Assembly: GCA_044463945.1 (NCBI GenBank)
Contig: JBIQLW010000010.1
Span: 1-64,000 of the forward strand
Length of the DNA: 64,000 nt
From: 62-47 sp044463945
Lineage (GTDB): Bacteria > Pseudomonadota > Alphaproteobacteria > Rhizobiales > Xanthobacteraceae
Direction: 5' to 3'
This document shows positions 1 through 10,078 of this stretch, in pieces. Made by a program: the position numbers and the translations under genes. A model generated the notes under the pieces. The model was not told the DNA's origin, made no database searches, and saw only the letters and a program-made list of their open reading frames with translations. The first letter of the stretch is position 1. Each line of letters begins with the position of its first letter.

Positions 1-35
1 TTTCGCACGCCTGAGAGTTCGATCCGGAAACGAGG

Positions 36-139
36 CGTCATCGTCCGCGAAGGCGGACGATCCAGTAACCCGTGCAGGCATCAAGGAAAATCTGATTCGA
101 TACGGAATACTGGATACTCCGCCTTCGCGGAGTATGACG
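36..139. repeat. Dispersed intergenic repeat with perfect 14-bp inverted repeat
   Basis: The element begins CGTCAT and ends ATGACG. It carries tccgcgaaggcgga at 44-57 and its exact reverse complement tccgccttcgcgga at 118-131; each arm can also fold on itself. About 60 bases of unremarkable sequence lie between the arms. This layout is common in intergenic repeats of Bradyrhizobium and Rhodopseudomonas (recalled, not searched). I see no gene in bases 1-199. Confidence 0.6.
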
Positions 140-199
140 GCTTCCGTGCTGCATATTCCTCCCGACTTCAGGATGCCCGGAAATCGAGCCGCTCACCGC

Positions 200-346
200 T
201 CAATCCTTGAGGAACTTGTCGGACTGGATCGTCACCGTCATCTGGCGCGGGGTCGGATCGACGAAATTGGCCAGCGCGTAGATCACGCCATAGACCGCGC
301 CCGCGATGATCGCAACCACGGTCAGAAAGCGCAGCAGGCTGGGCAT
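200..346 (-). CDS. Small single-pass membrane protein (48 aa), unknown function
   Basis: A 48-residue protein with one predicted membrane helix at about residues 6-27 (hydrophobic stretch FLTVVAIIAGAVYGVIYAL), followed by a short polar tail. The start at 346 is chosen because GAGAGA lies just upstream on the minus strand and the helix then begins near residue 6; a longer frame opens at 400 but its extra residues are proline-rich and lack coding character. It is divergent from aroK. Small proteins of this kind next to aroK are familiar from related genomes, where they are sometimes misannotated as histidine kinase; nothing here supports kinase activity. Function unknown. Confidence 0.6.
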   Translation of the reverse strand: MPSLLRFLTVVAIIAGAVYGVIYALANFVDPTPRQMTVTIQSDKFLKD

Positions 347-507
347 GAACGTCTCTCGCACGACGGAAGGCGACGGAACCGGCGGCGCCGAATCCCTCAA
401 TGACTACTACATCTTGCATCCCCCATGGCAACCGCCTCTGGCAAGTCGCTGCACCGGGGTAGTATACAGGGCGGGATAACCGCTTCAGCGGCGCAACAGG
501 ACCCGCA

Positions 508-1137
508 ATGACCGAGACCGCCGTGCAGCCCGGCCACCGCACCACCGAGGACAGCGCCATCGTCGCAGCCTTGGGCGCGCGCGCGGTCGTGCTGGTCGGC
601 ATGATGGGCGCGGGCAAATCGACCATCGGCCGGCGGCTGGCGGCGCGGCTGCACCTGCCGTTCCGCGACGCCGATCTCGAAATCGAGGCGGCCCATGCCG
701 GCATGACCATCCCGGAAATCTTCGCGACCCACGGCGAGCCGTATTTCCGCGACGGCGAGGCCCGCGTCATCGCGCGGCTTTTGGCCGGCGGCCCCAGCGT
801 GCTCGCCACCGGCGGCGGCGCGTTCATGCGCGAGGAGACGCGCCAGCGCATCCGCGAGCGCGCGGTGTCGATCTGGCTCGACGCCGACGCCGACGTCATC
901 CTGCGCCGGGTCAAACGGCGCTCCGACCGGCCGCTGTTGCAGACCGCCGACCCGGCCGCGACCATCGCGCGGCTGATCGCCGAGCGCAGCCCCTCCTATC
1001 GCCTCGCCGACATCACCATCGCCTCGCGCGACGTGCCGCACGACAAGATCGTGGACGAATGCCTCGCCGCGCTTTACGACCGGCTGTGCCGGGACAATGA
1101 CGCCCCGCGCCCCCTGCATCAGGATTGTCCGCGATGA
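508..1137 (+). CDS. aroK: Shikimate kinase AroK
   Basis: Catalyses ATP-dependent 3-phosphorylation of shikimate in the cytoplasmic chorismate pathway. The P-loop GMMGAGKST spans residues 31-39, followed by the shikimate-binding DADLEIE segment, the FRDGEARVI region and the ATGGGAF motif typical of the family. At 209 residues it is longer than E. coli AroK (about 173) because of an N-terminal extension of some 25 residues, usual in alphaproteobacteria. Its stop codon overlaps the aroB start in an ATGA junction at 1134-1137, so the two genes are translationally coupled and supply consecutive needs of the same pathway. Confidence 0.96.
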   Translation: MTETAVQPGHRTTEDSAIVAALGARAVVLVGMMGAGKSTIGRRLAARLHLPFRDADLEIEAAHAGMTIPEIFATHGEPYFRDGEARVIARLLAGGPSVLATGGGAFMREETRQRIRERAVSIWLDADADVILRRVKRRSDRPLLQTADPAATIARLIAERSPSYRLADITIASRDVPHDKIVDECLAALYDRLCRDNDAPRPLHQDCPR

Positions 1138-2282
1138 CCGTGCCGCTTCCCCAAACCGGCCCGACCGTGGTCGAGGTCGCGCTTGGCGCGCGCGCCTATG
1201 ACATCGTCATCGGCCGCGACCAGTTGGCGACGCTGGGCAGCCGCATCGCCGGCTTACGTCCCGGCGCGCGCACCGCGATCGTCACCGACCGCACCGTGGC
1301 GGCGCGCTGGCTCGCGCCGGCCGAGGCGGCGCTCGACGCAGCCGGCATCGCCCATTCGCGCATCGTTGTGAACGAAGGCGAAGGCTCCAAGAGCTACGCT
1401 GGATTCCAGCAGGTCTGCGAGGCGCTGATCGCCGCACGGATCGAGCGCAACGATCTGGTGATCGCGCTCGGCGGCGGCGTGGTCGGCGATCTCGCCGGGT
1501 TCGCCGCGGCGTCAGTGCGGCGCGGCGTCGACGTGGTGCAGGTGCCGACCTCGCTGCTGGCGCAGGTCGATTCATCGGTGGGCGGCAAGACCGGCATCAA
1601 CTCGCCGCAGGGCAAGAACCTGATCGGCGCGTTTCACCAGCCCGTTCTGGTGATCGCCGACACCGCCGTGCTCGATACGCTGTCGCCGCGCCAGTTCCGC
1701 GCCGGCTACGCCGAAGTCGCCAAATACGGCCTGCTCGGCGACGCCGCGTTCTTCACCTGGCTGGAGGCGCACCACGCCGAGATTGTCGCGGGCGGCGCGG
1801 CGCGCGAGCACGCCGTCGCCACCTCGTGCCGGGCCAAGGCGGCGATTGTCGCTCGCGACGAGCGCGAGACCGGCGAGCGCGCGCTGCTCAATCTCGGCCA
1901 CACCTTCGGCCACGCGCTGGAAGCCGCCACCGGCTTCTCCGACCGCCTGTTCCACGGCGAGGGCGTCGCCGTCGGCATGGTGCTGGCTGCGCAACTGTCC
2001 GCGCAACTCGGCATGATCGCCGCTGACGACGCCGCGCGCATCCAGCGCCACCTCGCCGCGGTCGGGCTGCCGACGCGGTTGCAGGACATCGCCGGCTTCA
2101 CGCAGGAGGGGCTCGCCGACGCCGATGCGCTGATGGACCTGATGGCGCAGGACAAGAAAGTGAAGCGCGGCCGCCTCACCTTCATCCTGCTGCGCGCCAT
2201 CGGGCAGGCCGTCATCACCAACGACGTCGGGCCGCATGTGGTGCGCGATTTCCTTGCCGGACAACTGGCCGCGCCGGCGTAA
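1134..2282 (+). CDS. aroB: 3-dehydroquinate synthase AroB
   Basis: Converts DAHP to 3-dehydroquinate, the second step of the shikimate pathway, using NAD and a divalent metal. Visible family motifs are GEGSKSYAGF, GGGVVGDLAGF (nucleotide binding), DSSVGGKTGIN and the metal-region motif NLGHTFGHALE. The length of 382 residues fits the family. I chose the ATG at 1134, inside the ATGA overlap with aroK, rather than the in-frame ATG at 1125, because the overlap gives direct coupling. The next gene begins 24 bases after the stop, probably on the same transcript. Confidence 0.96.
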   Translation: MTVPLPQTGPTVVEVALGARAYDIVIGRDQLATLGSRIAGLRPGARTAIVTDRTVAARWLAPAEAALDAAGIAHSRIVVNEGEGSKSYAGFQQVCEALIAARIERNDLVIALGGGVVGDLAGFAAASVRRGVDVVQVPTSLLAQVDSSVGGKTGINSPQGKNLIGAFHQPVLVIADTAVLDTLSPRQFRAGYAEVAKYGLLGDAAFFTWLEAHHAEIVAGGAAREHAVATSCRAKAAIVARDERETGERALLNLGHTFGHALEAATGFSDRLFHGEGVAVGMVLAAQLSAQLGMIAADDAARIQRHLAAVGLPTRLQDIAGFTQEGLADADALMDLMAQDKKVKRGRLTFILLRAIGQAVITNDVGPHVVRDFLAGQLAAPA

Positions 2283-2306
2283 GGCCGCAATGCCCCCGGA
2301 ACCGCA

Positions 2307-3656
2307 ATGAGTTCGACCGTCTTCCAGATCCTGATCGCGCTATTGCTGCTGGCGGCCAACGCCTTCTACGTCGCCGCCGAGTTCGCGCTGGTCAAGAGCC
2401 GCGGCTACCGCGTCAAGGCGATGGTCGAGCGCCGCCAGCTCGGCGCGCGCCTGGTCCGCGACATCATGGGCAACATCGAGGCGTATCTCGCCTGCTGTCA
2501 GCTCGGCATCACCATGGCCTCGCTCGGGCTCGGCTGGGTCGGCGAGCCCACCGTGGCGGCGCTGTTGCAGCCGGTGCTGTCGCCGCTCGGCCTGCCGGAC
2601 AAGGCGTTGCACTTCACCTCGTTCGTCACCGGCTTCCTGGTGTTCTCCTCGCTCCATATCGTGATCGGCGAGCAGGTGCCCAAGACACTGGCGATCCGCA
2701 AGCCGGAGCCGGTGGCGCAATGGATCGCCTATCCGCTGCACATCTCGTATCTGGCGTTCTACCCGCTCAACTGGCTGCTCAACAGCGCTTCCCGTGCCAT
2801 CCTGCGCGCGCTCGGCGTCAAGGAAGCCTCGCAGCACGAGGCCCTGACCGGCGCGGAACTCGAGGGGCTGGTGGGGGAATCCGCCGAGCACGGCAAGATC
2901 GAGAGCGGCGAGGCCGAATACATTCAAAACGTGTTCCGCTTCGGCGATCTCGCGGTGTCCGACGTGATGGTCCACCGCACCGCCATGGTGACGGTCTGCG
3001 CCGACCAGCCGCCCGAGGATCTGGTGCGCGAGGTGCTGGCGAGCGAATACACCCGCATCCCGCTGTGGCGTGACAAGCCGGAGAACATCATCGGCGTGCT
3101 GCACGCCAAGGACCTGCTGCGGGCGCTGCGCGCCGCCGACGGCGACGCCTCGAAGATCGACGTCACCGCCATCGCGCTGCCGCCGTGGTTCGTGCCTGAG
3201 ATGCGCCCGGTGTCCGAGCAGTTGAAGGCGTTCCGCCGCCGCAAGACCCACTTCGCCCTGGTGGTCGACGAATACGGCGAGGTCGAGGGCATGGTGACGC
3301 TTGAAGATATTTTGGAGGAAATCGTCGGCGATATCTCCGACGAGCACGACGAGGCGGTGGCCGGCGTCCGCGTCCAGCCGGACGGCTCGGTGGTGGTGGA
3401 CGGCTCGGTGCCGATCCGCGATCTCAACCGCGCGATGGACTGGAATTTGCCGGACGAGGAAGCGACCACGGTGGCCGGTCTGGTGATCCACGAGGCGCGC
3501 TCGATCCCCGAGCGCGGCCAGAGCTTCACCTTCCACGGCTTCCGCTTCCGCGTGCTGCGCCGCGAGCGCAACCGCATCACCATGCTGCGGATCGGCCCGC
3601 TGCCGCGCGACGCCACCACCCCGGAGCGCCGCCGCCGCGCCGGCACGGCGTTCTGA
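2307..3656 (+). CDS. Hemolysin/CorC-family CNNM-CBS membrane protein
   Basis: A 449-residue protein with the architecture of the TlyC/CorC (UPF0053) family: an N-terminal CNNM/DUF21 membrane domain at about residues 1-200 with several hydrophobic helices, a CBS pair at about 210-335 (FGDLAVSDVMVHRT and THFALVVDEYGEVEGMVTLED are typical CBS sequences), and a C-terminal CorC/HlyC domain at about 350-435. Family members are linked to magnesium or cobalt efflux and called hemolysin-like for historical reasons; haemolysis is not implied. It follows aroB after 24 bases. The C-terminal end is arginine-rich. Substrate cannot be told from sequence. Confidence 0.85.
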   Translation: MSSTVFQILIALLLLAANAFYVAAEFALVKSRGYRVKAMVERRQLGARLVRDIMGNIEAYLACCQLGITMASLGLGWVGEPTVAALLQPVLSPLGLPDKALHFTSFVTGFLVFSSLHIVIGEQVPKTLAIRKPEPVAQWIAYPLHISYLAFYPLNWLLNSASRAILRALGVKEASQHEALTGAELEGLVGESAEHGKIESGEAEYIQNVFRFGDLAVSDVMVHRTAMVTVCADQPPEDLVREVLASEYTRIPLWRDKPENIIGVLHAKDLLRALRAADGDASKIDVTAIALPPWFVPEMRPVSEQLKAFRRRKTHFALVVDEYGEVEGMVTLEDILEEIVGDISDEHDEAVAGVRVQPDGSVVVDGSVPIRDLNRAMDWNLPDEEATTVAGLVIHEARSIPERGQSFTFHGFRFRVLRRERNRITMLRIGPLPRDATTPERRRRAGTAF

Positions 3657-3732
3657 GGAACGCACGGAATTGCTTGACGCACGACGCGGCAACACAACAA
3701 CCATCATAGCCGCGCAGCGTAAAAACGCCCAT

Positions 3733-3861
3733 GTCCCGGGCGCGGTGCAGCGTGCAACGCTGCTCCGCAGAACCGGGACCGCTTCAACGACACCATCTGG
3801 AACGATCCCGGATCAGCGAAGCGGCACGGCGCTGACGCTTGCGCCGCATCGCATCCGGGAC
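3733..3861. repeat. Large palindromic intergenic repeat (GTCCCGG family)
   Basis: The element starts GTCCCGGGCGCGGTGCAGCG and ends CCGGGAC, with inner arms (ctgctccgcagaaccgggac, then tcccggatcagcg) that can fold into a branched hairpin. A related copy in inverted order sits at 11719-11840. It lies between the convergent stops of the CNNM protein and secA, a position where such elements could also end transcription. No gene is visible in 3657-3893. Confidence 0.6.
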
Positions 3862-3893
3862 ACGGGGAGATCGCGCGCAGCCAGCCTCCGCGC

Positions 3894-6734
<2,841 letters not shown>

Positions 6735-7101
6735 GCCAAATTCTTCCTGTCCATGCGGTCCGGCGTTGCCGCCGTAAGATCATCCAGTCGCGAGATCATG
6801 CGGCGTCCGCCGCCGACCGGATCGTTTACCATGCGGCGGGGCGTCTTGTCGCGCCGGGGAGCCAATCCGTCGCGTCGCCGCTCCATCGCGTCCATCAACT
6901 CGTCGTGACGCCTCGAAACACTCCGCTCCTGCCAGAGGATCAAGTCTGGCTGCACGCAGAAACGGTTCGACCGTCAAGGATTTACCGAAAAGGGCACCGG
7001 ATGATACGGCCACCGTTGACCCGGTGCCGGACAGATATGGCCCGCCCAGGGGGTTGTCAACGGCGCGCGCGGACCGGGCGGATGTCCGGTATTTCATGAT
7101 T

Positions 7102-7107
7102 TTGACA
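7102..7107 (+). promoter_or_regulatory. Candidate -35 box (TTGACA) ahead of the isomerase gene
   Basis: An exact TTGACA hexamer 115 bases before the isomerase start. The segment 17 bases downstream (AGTTTC) is not a good -10 box, so the promoter assignment is weak; the tandem repeats begin five bases after the hexamer. Confidence 0.3.
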
Positions 7108-7111
7108 GAGT

Positions 7112-7156
7112 TTTCGCGTTGCCAAGTTTCGCGTTGCCGAGTTTCACGTTGCCAAG
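7112..7156. repeat. Three head-to-tail 15-bp repeats (TTTCGCGTTGCCAAG)
   Basis: Units at 7112-7126 (TTTCGCGTTGCCAAG), 7127-7141 (TTTCGCGTTGCCGAG) and 7142-7156 (TTTCACGTTGCCAAG) follow each other with an exact 15-bp period and at most one change from the first unit. They sit between a TTGACA box and the start of the isomerase gene, so they could be a set of protein-binding sites or a slippage product. Confidence 0.8.
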
Positions 7157-7221
7157 GCAACCGGATTGAGCGAGTGTCCGCCGCCCTCCAAACCGCCCCT
7201 TTCGGGAGAACAGGAATTTTC

Positions 7222-8109
7222 ATGACTGCTTTCTTGCGCCCATCCCTCACGCGCGCGCCGTTCGCGGCGGCCGCGGCAAGCTGCCTCGCGCTGGCGCTGC
7301 TTTCCGGCTCCGCCGCCCGCGCCGAAGACGCCAATCCGGTGCTGGCCAAGGTCAACGGCGCGGAAATCCACCAGAGCGACGTGGCGCTGGCCGAGGAGGA
7401 ACTGGCTCCCAGCCTGGCGCAGATGGACCCCGCGACCCGCAAGGAAAACGTGCTGGCCTTCCTGATCGACATGAAGATCGTCGCCAAGGCCGCCGAGGAC
7501 AAGAAGATCGCCGAACAGCCCGATTTCAAGAAAAAGCTCGATTTCGCCCGCAACCGCCTGCTGATGGACAACCTGCTGGCGGCCGAGGGCAAGGCGGCGC
7601 TCACCGACGACGCCATGAAGAAGGTCTATGACGACGCCGCCAAGCAGATTTCCGGCGAGCAGGAGGTCCACGCCCGCCATATCCTGGTGCAGACCGAGGA
7701 CGAGGCCAAGGCGATCAAGGCCGAACTCGACAAGGGGGCCGATTTCGCCAAGCTCGCCAAGGAGAAGTCCAAGGACCCCGGCGCCTCCGACGGCGGCGAT
7801 CTCGGCTTCTTCACCAAGGAGCAGATGGTGCCGGACTTCTCCAAGGTCGCCTTCGAACTGGAGCCGGGCAAGATTTCCGATCCGGTGAAGACGCAGTTCG
7901 GCTGGCACATCATCAAGGTCGAGGAGAAGCGCAACCGCAAGCCGCCGGAGTTCGATCAGGTCAAGCCGCAGATCGAGCAGTACGTGACGCGCAAGGCGCA
8001 GTCGGAATTCGTCGCCAAGCTGCGCGAAACCGCCAAGGTCGAGCGCATGGACAAGCCGGCCGCTCCGGCCGTCCCCGCGCCTGCGACGCCCGCGCCCGAG
8101 AAGAAGTAA
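7222..8109 (+). CDS. Periplasmic parvulin-type peptidyl-prolyl cis-trans isomerase
   Basis: A 295-residue exported protein. The start at 7222 gives a Sec signal peptide (hydrophobic core AAAAASCLALALLSGSAARA) with a likely cleavage after the ARA near residue 34, and has an AGGA ribosome site; longer upstream frames would bury the signal. An N-terminal SurA-like helical region (about 40-145) is followed by one parvulin domain at about 149-240 (HARHILV, SKDPGASDGGDLGFF, FGWHIIKVEEKR). The tail is proline- and alanine-rich. It should act as a folding helper for proteins delivered by the divergently encoded SecA. It belongs to the PrsA/SurA-like group, but the exact substrate is unknown. Confidence 0.9.
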   Translation: MTAFLRPSLTRAPFAAAAASCLALALLSGSAARAEDANPVLAKVNGAEIHQSDVALAEEELAPSLAQMDPATRKENVLAFLIDMKIVAKAAEDKKIAEQPDFKKKLDFARNRLLMDNLLAAEGKAALTDDAMKKVYDDAAKQISGEQEVHARHILVQTEDEAKAIKAELDKGADFAKLAKEKSKDPGASDGGDLGFFTKEQMVPDFSKVAFELEPGKISDPVKTQFGWHIIKVEEKRNRKPPEFDQVKPQIEQYVTRKAQSEFVAKLRETAKVERMDKPAAPAVPAPATPAPEKK

Positions 8110-8137
8110 ATCGGTCGTCTCGTCACGCACGGGCGCC

Positions 8138-9109
8138 TCATGCGGGGCCCCGATGCGGCTCAACCTCGACCGTGATGTGCGATAGCTCGTGGATGTGCGC
8201 GAGCATCGCCTTGTAATGTGACGGCTCTCTGGGTTCCGGCGAGGCGATGGCGACGATCGCGGCGTGATGGCCCGGACCGACCTGCCAGACATGCAGGTCG
8301 GTTATGGCGTCGCCACGTCCCTCGATCGCCTCACGGATCTCGCCGAGAAGGTCCTCGTCATCCGGCACGGTGTCGAGCAGAACGCCGCCGGCATCGCGGA
8401 TCAGACCCCATGACCAACGGGCGATGACGAGGCCGCCGACAATGCCCATGGCAGGATCGGCCCACAACCAGCCATTGAAGCTGCCGAGAAGCAGGGCGGC
8501 GATGGCGAGGATGGAGGTCAGGGCGTCGGCCAGGACATGCAGATAAGCGGCGCGGAGATTGTTGTCGCGCGCGCGGCCCCGGTTCTGGCCGTGATCATGA
8601 TCGTGCGAATGGTCATGATGGTGGGGATGGCCGTGACCGTGATGATGGGCATGGTCGTCCCGCAGCAGCCAGGCGGAGACGAGGTTGACGATCAGGCCGA
8701 CCACGGCCACGGCGATGGCCTGGCCGAAGCTGATCGGAACCGGGTTGACGAGACGCAGGAAACTTTCCCACCCGATCAGGAGCGCAATCAGCGCGAGCAC
8801 GACGGCGCTGGCGAAACCCGCCAGATCGCCGAGCTTGCCGGTGCCGAACGTAAAGCGCGGATCGCGCGCATGACGGCGGGCATAGAGATAGGCCAGCGCG
8901 GCGATCAGCATGGCGGCGGCATGGGTGGACATATGCCAGCCGTCCGCCACGAGCGCCATTGAGCCGTAGATCGTTCCGGCCGCGATCTCGATGACCATCA
9001 TCGAGGCCGTCAGCGCGATGACCAGCCAGACCCGGCGCTCGTTGCGCCGGTGATCGTCACCGAGAAAGACGTGCTCATGGGTCAGGAAAGATATGTCCCG
9101 GGTGGCCAT
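8138..9109 (-). CDS. dmeF: CDF-family cobalt/nickel efflux transporter DmeF
   Basis: A 323-residue cation diffusion facilitator with six predicted membrane helices. Helix 2 carries ADGWHMSTHAAAM and helix 5 HVLADALTSILA, the metal-site motifs of the DmeF branch. Between helices 4 and 5 lies a very histidine-rich cytoplasmic loop (HAHHHGHGHPHHHDHSHDHD), and the N-terminus contains HEHVFLG as in known DmeF proteins. The start at 9109 has AAAGGA upstream. It follows dmeR by 29 bases on the same strand; in Rhizobium leguminosarum the dmeRF operon gives nickel and cobalt resistance. Zinc transport cannot be ruled out from sequence. Confidence 0.9.
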   Translation of the reverse strand: MATRDISFLTHEHVFLGDDHRRNERRVWLVIALTASMMVIEIAAGTIYGSMALVADGWHMSTHAAAMLIAALAYLYARRHARDPRFTFGTGKLGDLAGFASAVVLALIALLIGWESFLRLVNPVPISFGQAIAVAVVGLIVNLVSAWLLRDDHAHHHGHGHPHHHDHSHDHDHGQNRGRARDNNLRAAYLHVLADALTSILAIAALLLGSFNGWLWADPAMGIVGGLVIARWSWGLIRDAGGVLLDTVPDDEDLLGEIREAIEGRGDAITDLHVWQVGPGHHAAIVAIASPEPREPSHYKAMLAHIHELSHITVEVEPHRGPA

Positions 9110-9138
9110 CGGCCGATCCTTTCCGCCGGCGCACCGGC

Positions 9139-9411
9139 TCATTTCACGTAGGTCCGGATGACCCTGATCATCTCTTCGCCGCCCTGCCGGCGGGCCGCCT
9201 CGGTTTCGGCCGCAACAATGTGCTCGCGCAGATGGTCCTCCATCACCTCCGCTGTCAGGCCATTCATTGCGCCGCGCACCGAGGCGAGCTGGCGCAGCAC
9301 TTCCACGCAAGGCACCTCTCCCTGAAGGGCGCGCTCGACCCCTTCGAGTTGGCCCCTGATGCGGCGCACGCGCGCGATCAGCTTGTCCTTCTGGCGGATG
9401 GTATGGGTCAC
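9139..9411 (-). CDS. dmeR: RcnR/CsoR-family metal-sensing repressor DmeR
   Basis: A 90-residue all-helical repressor. It has the complete RcnR ligand set: His3, Cys35, His60 and His64. Formaldehyde-sensing FrmR relatives lack the last His, so nickel/cobalt sensing is favoured. Translation starts at a GTG (9409-9411) with AAAGGA about nine bases upstream. It is the first gene of the dmeR-dmeF pair and probably represses both from the palindrome just upstream (9446-9462). Metal binding would release the DNA and induce efflux. Confidence 0.9.
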   Translation of the reverse strand: MTHTIRQKDKLIARVRRIRGQLEGVERALQGEVPCVEVLRQLASVRGAMNGLTAEVMEDHLREHIVAAETEAARRQGGEEMIRVIRTYVK

Positions 9412-9445
9412 GGCGCTGGCAATCCTTTCGCCTCGATAGTGTAGG

Positions 9446-9462
9446 GGAGTATATTATACTCC
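9446..9462. promoter_or_regulatory. Candidate DmeR operator: perfect 17-bp palindrome beside a G-tract
   Basis: GGAGTATA-T-TATACTCC is an exact inverted repeat 35 bases upstream of the dmeR start, and TAGGGGAGTA overlaps it to the left. RcnR/FrmR-type repressors bind short G/C tracts flanked by AT-rich inverted repeats, which this fits. It also lies just before the hydrolase remnant on the other strand. Confidence 0.6.
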
Positions 9463-9479
9463 AGTTCATGGAGGAAGGC

Positions 9480-9979
9480 ATGGACTGGCGCGATCAGCGG
9501 ATCGAGTGGAAAGCCGATGGAAAGCCGGTCGAAGTCGGCATGACCCGTTTCGGATCGGGGCCGGCGCGCGCCGTGGACCTGCCGGTCATCGGCCCGGCGC
9601 TCTACCGCCTCAACGTCAACGGACCCGTCATCGGCATGATGGCGCGCGGCCATGTCTATGCCGATCCGGCCTGGCTGACGCCGGAGCGGATGGCGGCCAA
9701 GCGCGCCATGACCGAAGCGCCCGGCGCACGCCATGCCTCGTTCCGCTTCGTCGCCGGCGAACTGGACCCGTTCACGACTCGCGACGATTGCCTTGACGCC
9801 GCGCGGGAGCGCGGATGCTGGTCCTCTACGGTCGCGACGCCCCGCGCAAATCGAAGGCCGGGATGATCGCGCTCGGATCGCTTGAGAATGTGAGGGCCGT
9901 CGAACTGCCCCGAGGCAAGCTCAATTTCTACGAGGAGTTTCCGGAAGAAACGGCCGCCGCGATTGGATTTCGGGCTTGA
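9480..9979 (+). pseudogene. Degenerate alpha/beta hydrolase (internal deletion plus frameshift)
   Basis: The remnant starts at 9480 behind a strong GGAGGAAGGC ribosome site. About 25 N-terminal residues (MDWRDQRIEWKADGKPVEVG) run straight into what looks like the C-terminal part of a hydrolase (YRLNVNGPVIGMMARGHVYA onward), so the middle, including any GxSxG nucleophile elbow, is missing. Near 9800-9806, after DPFTTRDDCLDAA, the frame is lost; the sequence continues sensibly in another frame as ARMLVLYGRDAPRKSKAG to FYEEFPEETAAAI and stops at 9977-9979. The downstream end merges with a dispersed repeat. Assignment to the alpha/beta hydrolase family rests on remembered relatives and is moderate. 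Confidence 0.65.
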
Positions 9980-10017
9980 CCCGCGCATCCATATTCGTTG
10001 ATGGATTGCCGGATCAT
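9971..10017. repeat. Short copy of the GCGCATCCAT intergenic repeat
   Basis: CGGGCTTGACCCGCGCATCC is followed by a spacer and ATGGATTGCCGGATCAT, the two halves of the same repeat family seen at 22269-22345. It overlaps the last codons of the hydrolase remnant and supplies its stop codon. Confidence 0.55.
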
Positions 10018-10078
10018 AGGCGAGCGAAAGCGAAGCCGTTCTTCCGACCATCAATATCCGGTAATAACGGAAGCCTTT

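Larger units (their letters stand above)
6735..7221. other. Divergent intergenic region between secA and the peptidyl-prolyl isomerase
   Basis: About 490 bases with no convincing gene. The short frames here are arginine-rich and lack family resemblance. The right part carries a TTGACA box at 7102-7107 and a triple 15-bp tandem repeat at 7112-7156, both listed separately. Promoters for secA (minus) and the isomerase (plus) must lie here. Confidence 0.5.

Noticed and set aside
12..35. GAGTTCGATCC resembling a tRNA T-arm
   Set aside because: No acceptor stem, anticodon arm or CCA can be assembled; the match is short and at the window edge.
2307..3656. Reading the CNNM/CBS protein as a true haemolysin
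   Set aside because: The family name is historical; CNNM and CBS domains indicate ion transport, and no toxin features are visible.
7112..7156. Three short repeats as a CRISPR-like array
   Set aside because: Units are contiguous, 15 bp, with no spacers and no cas genes nearby.
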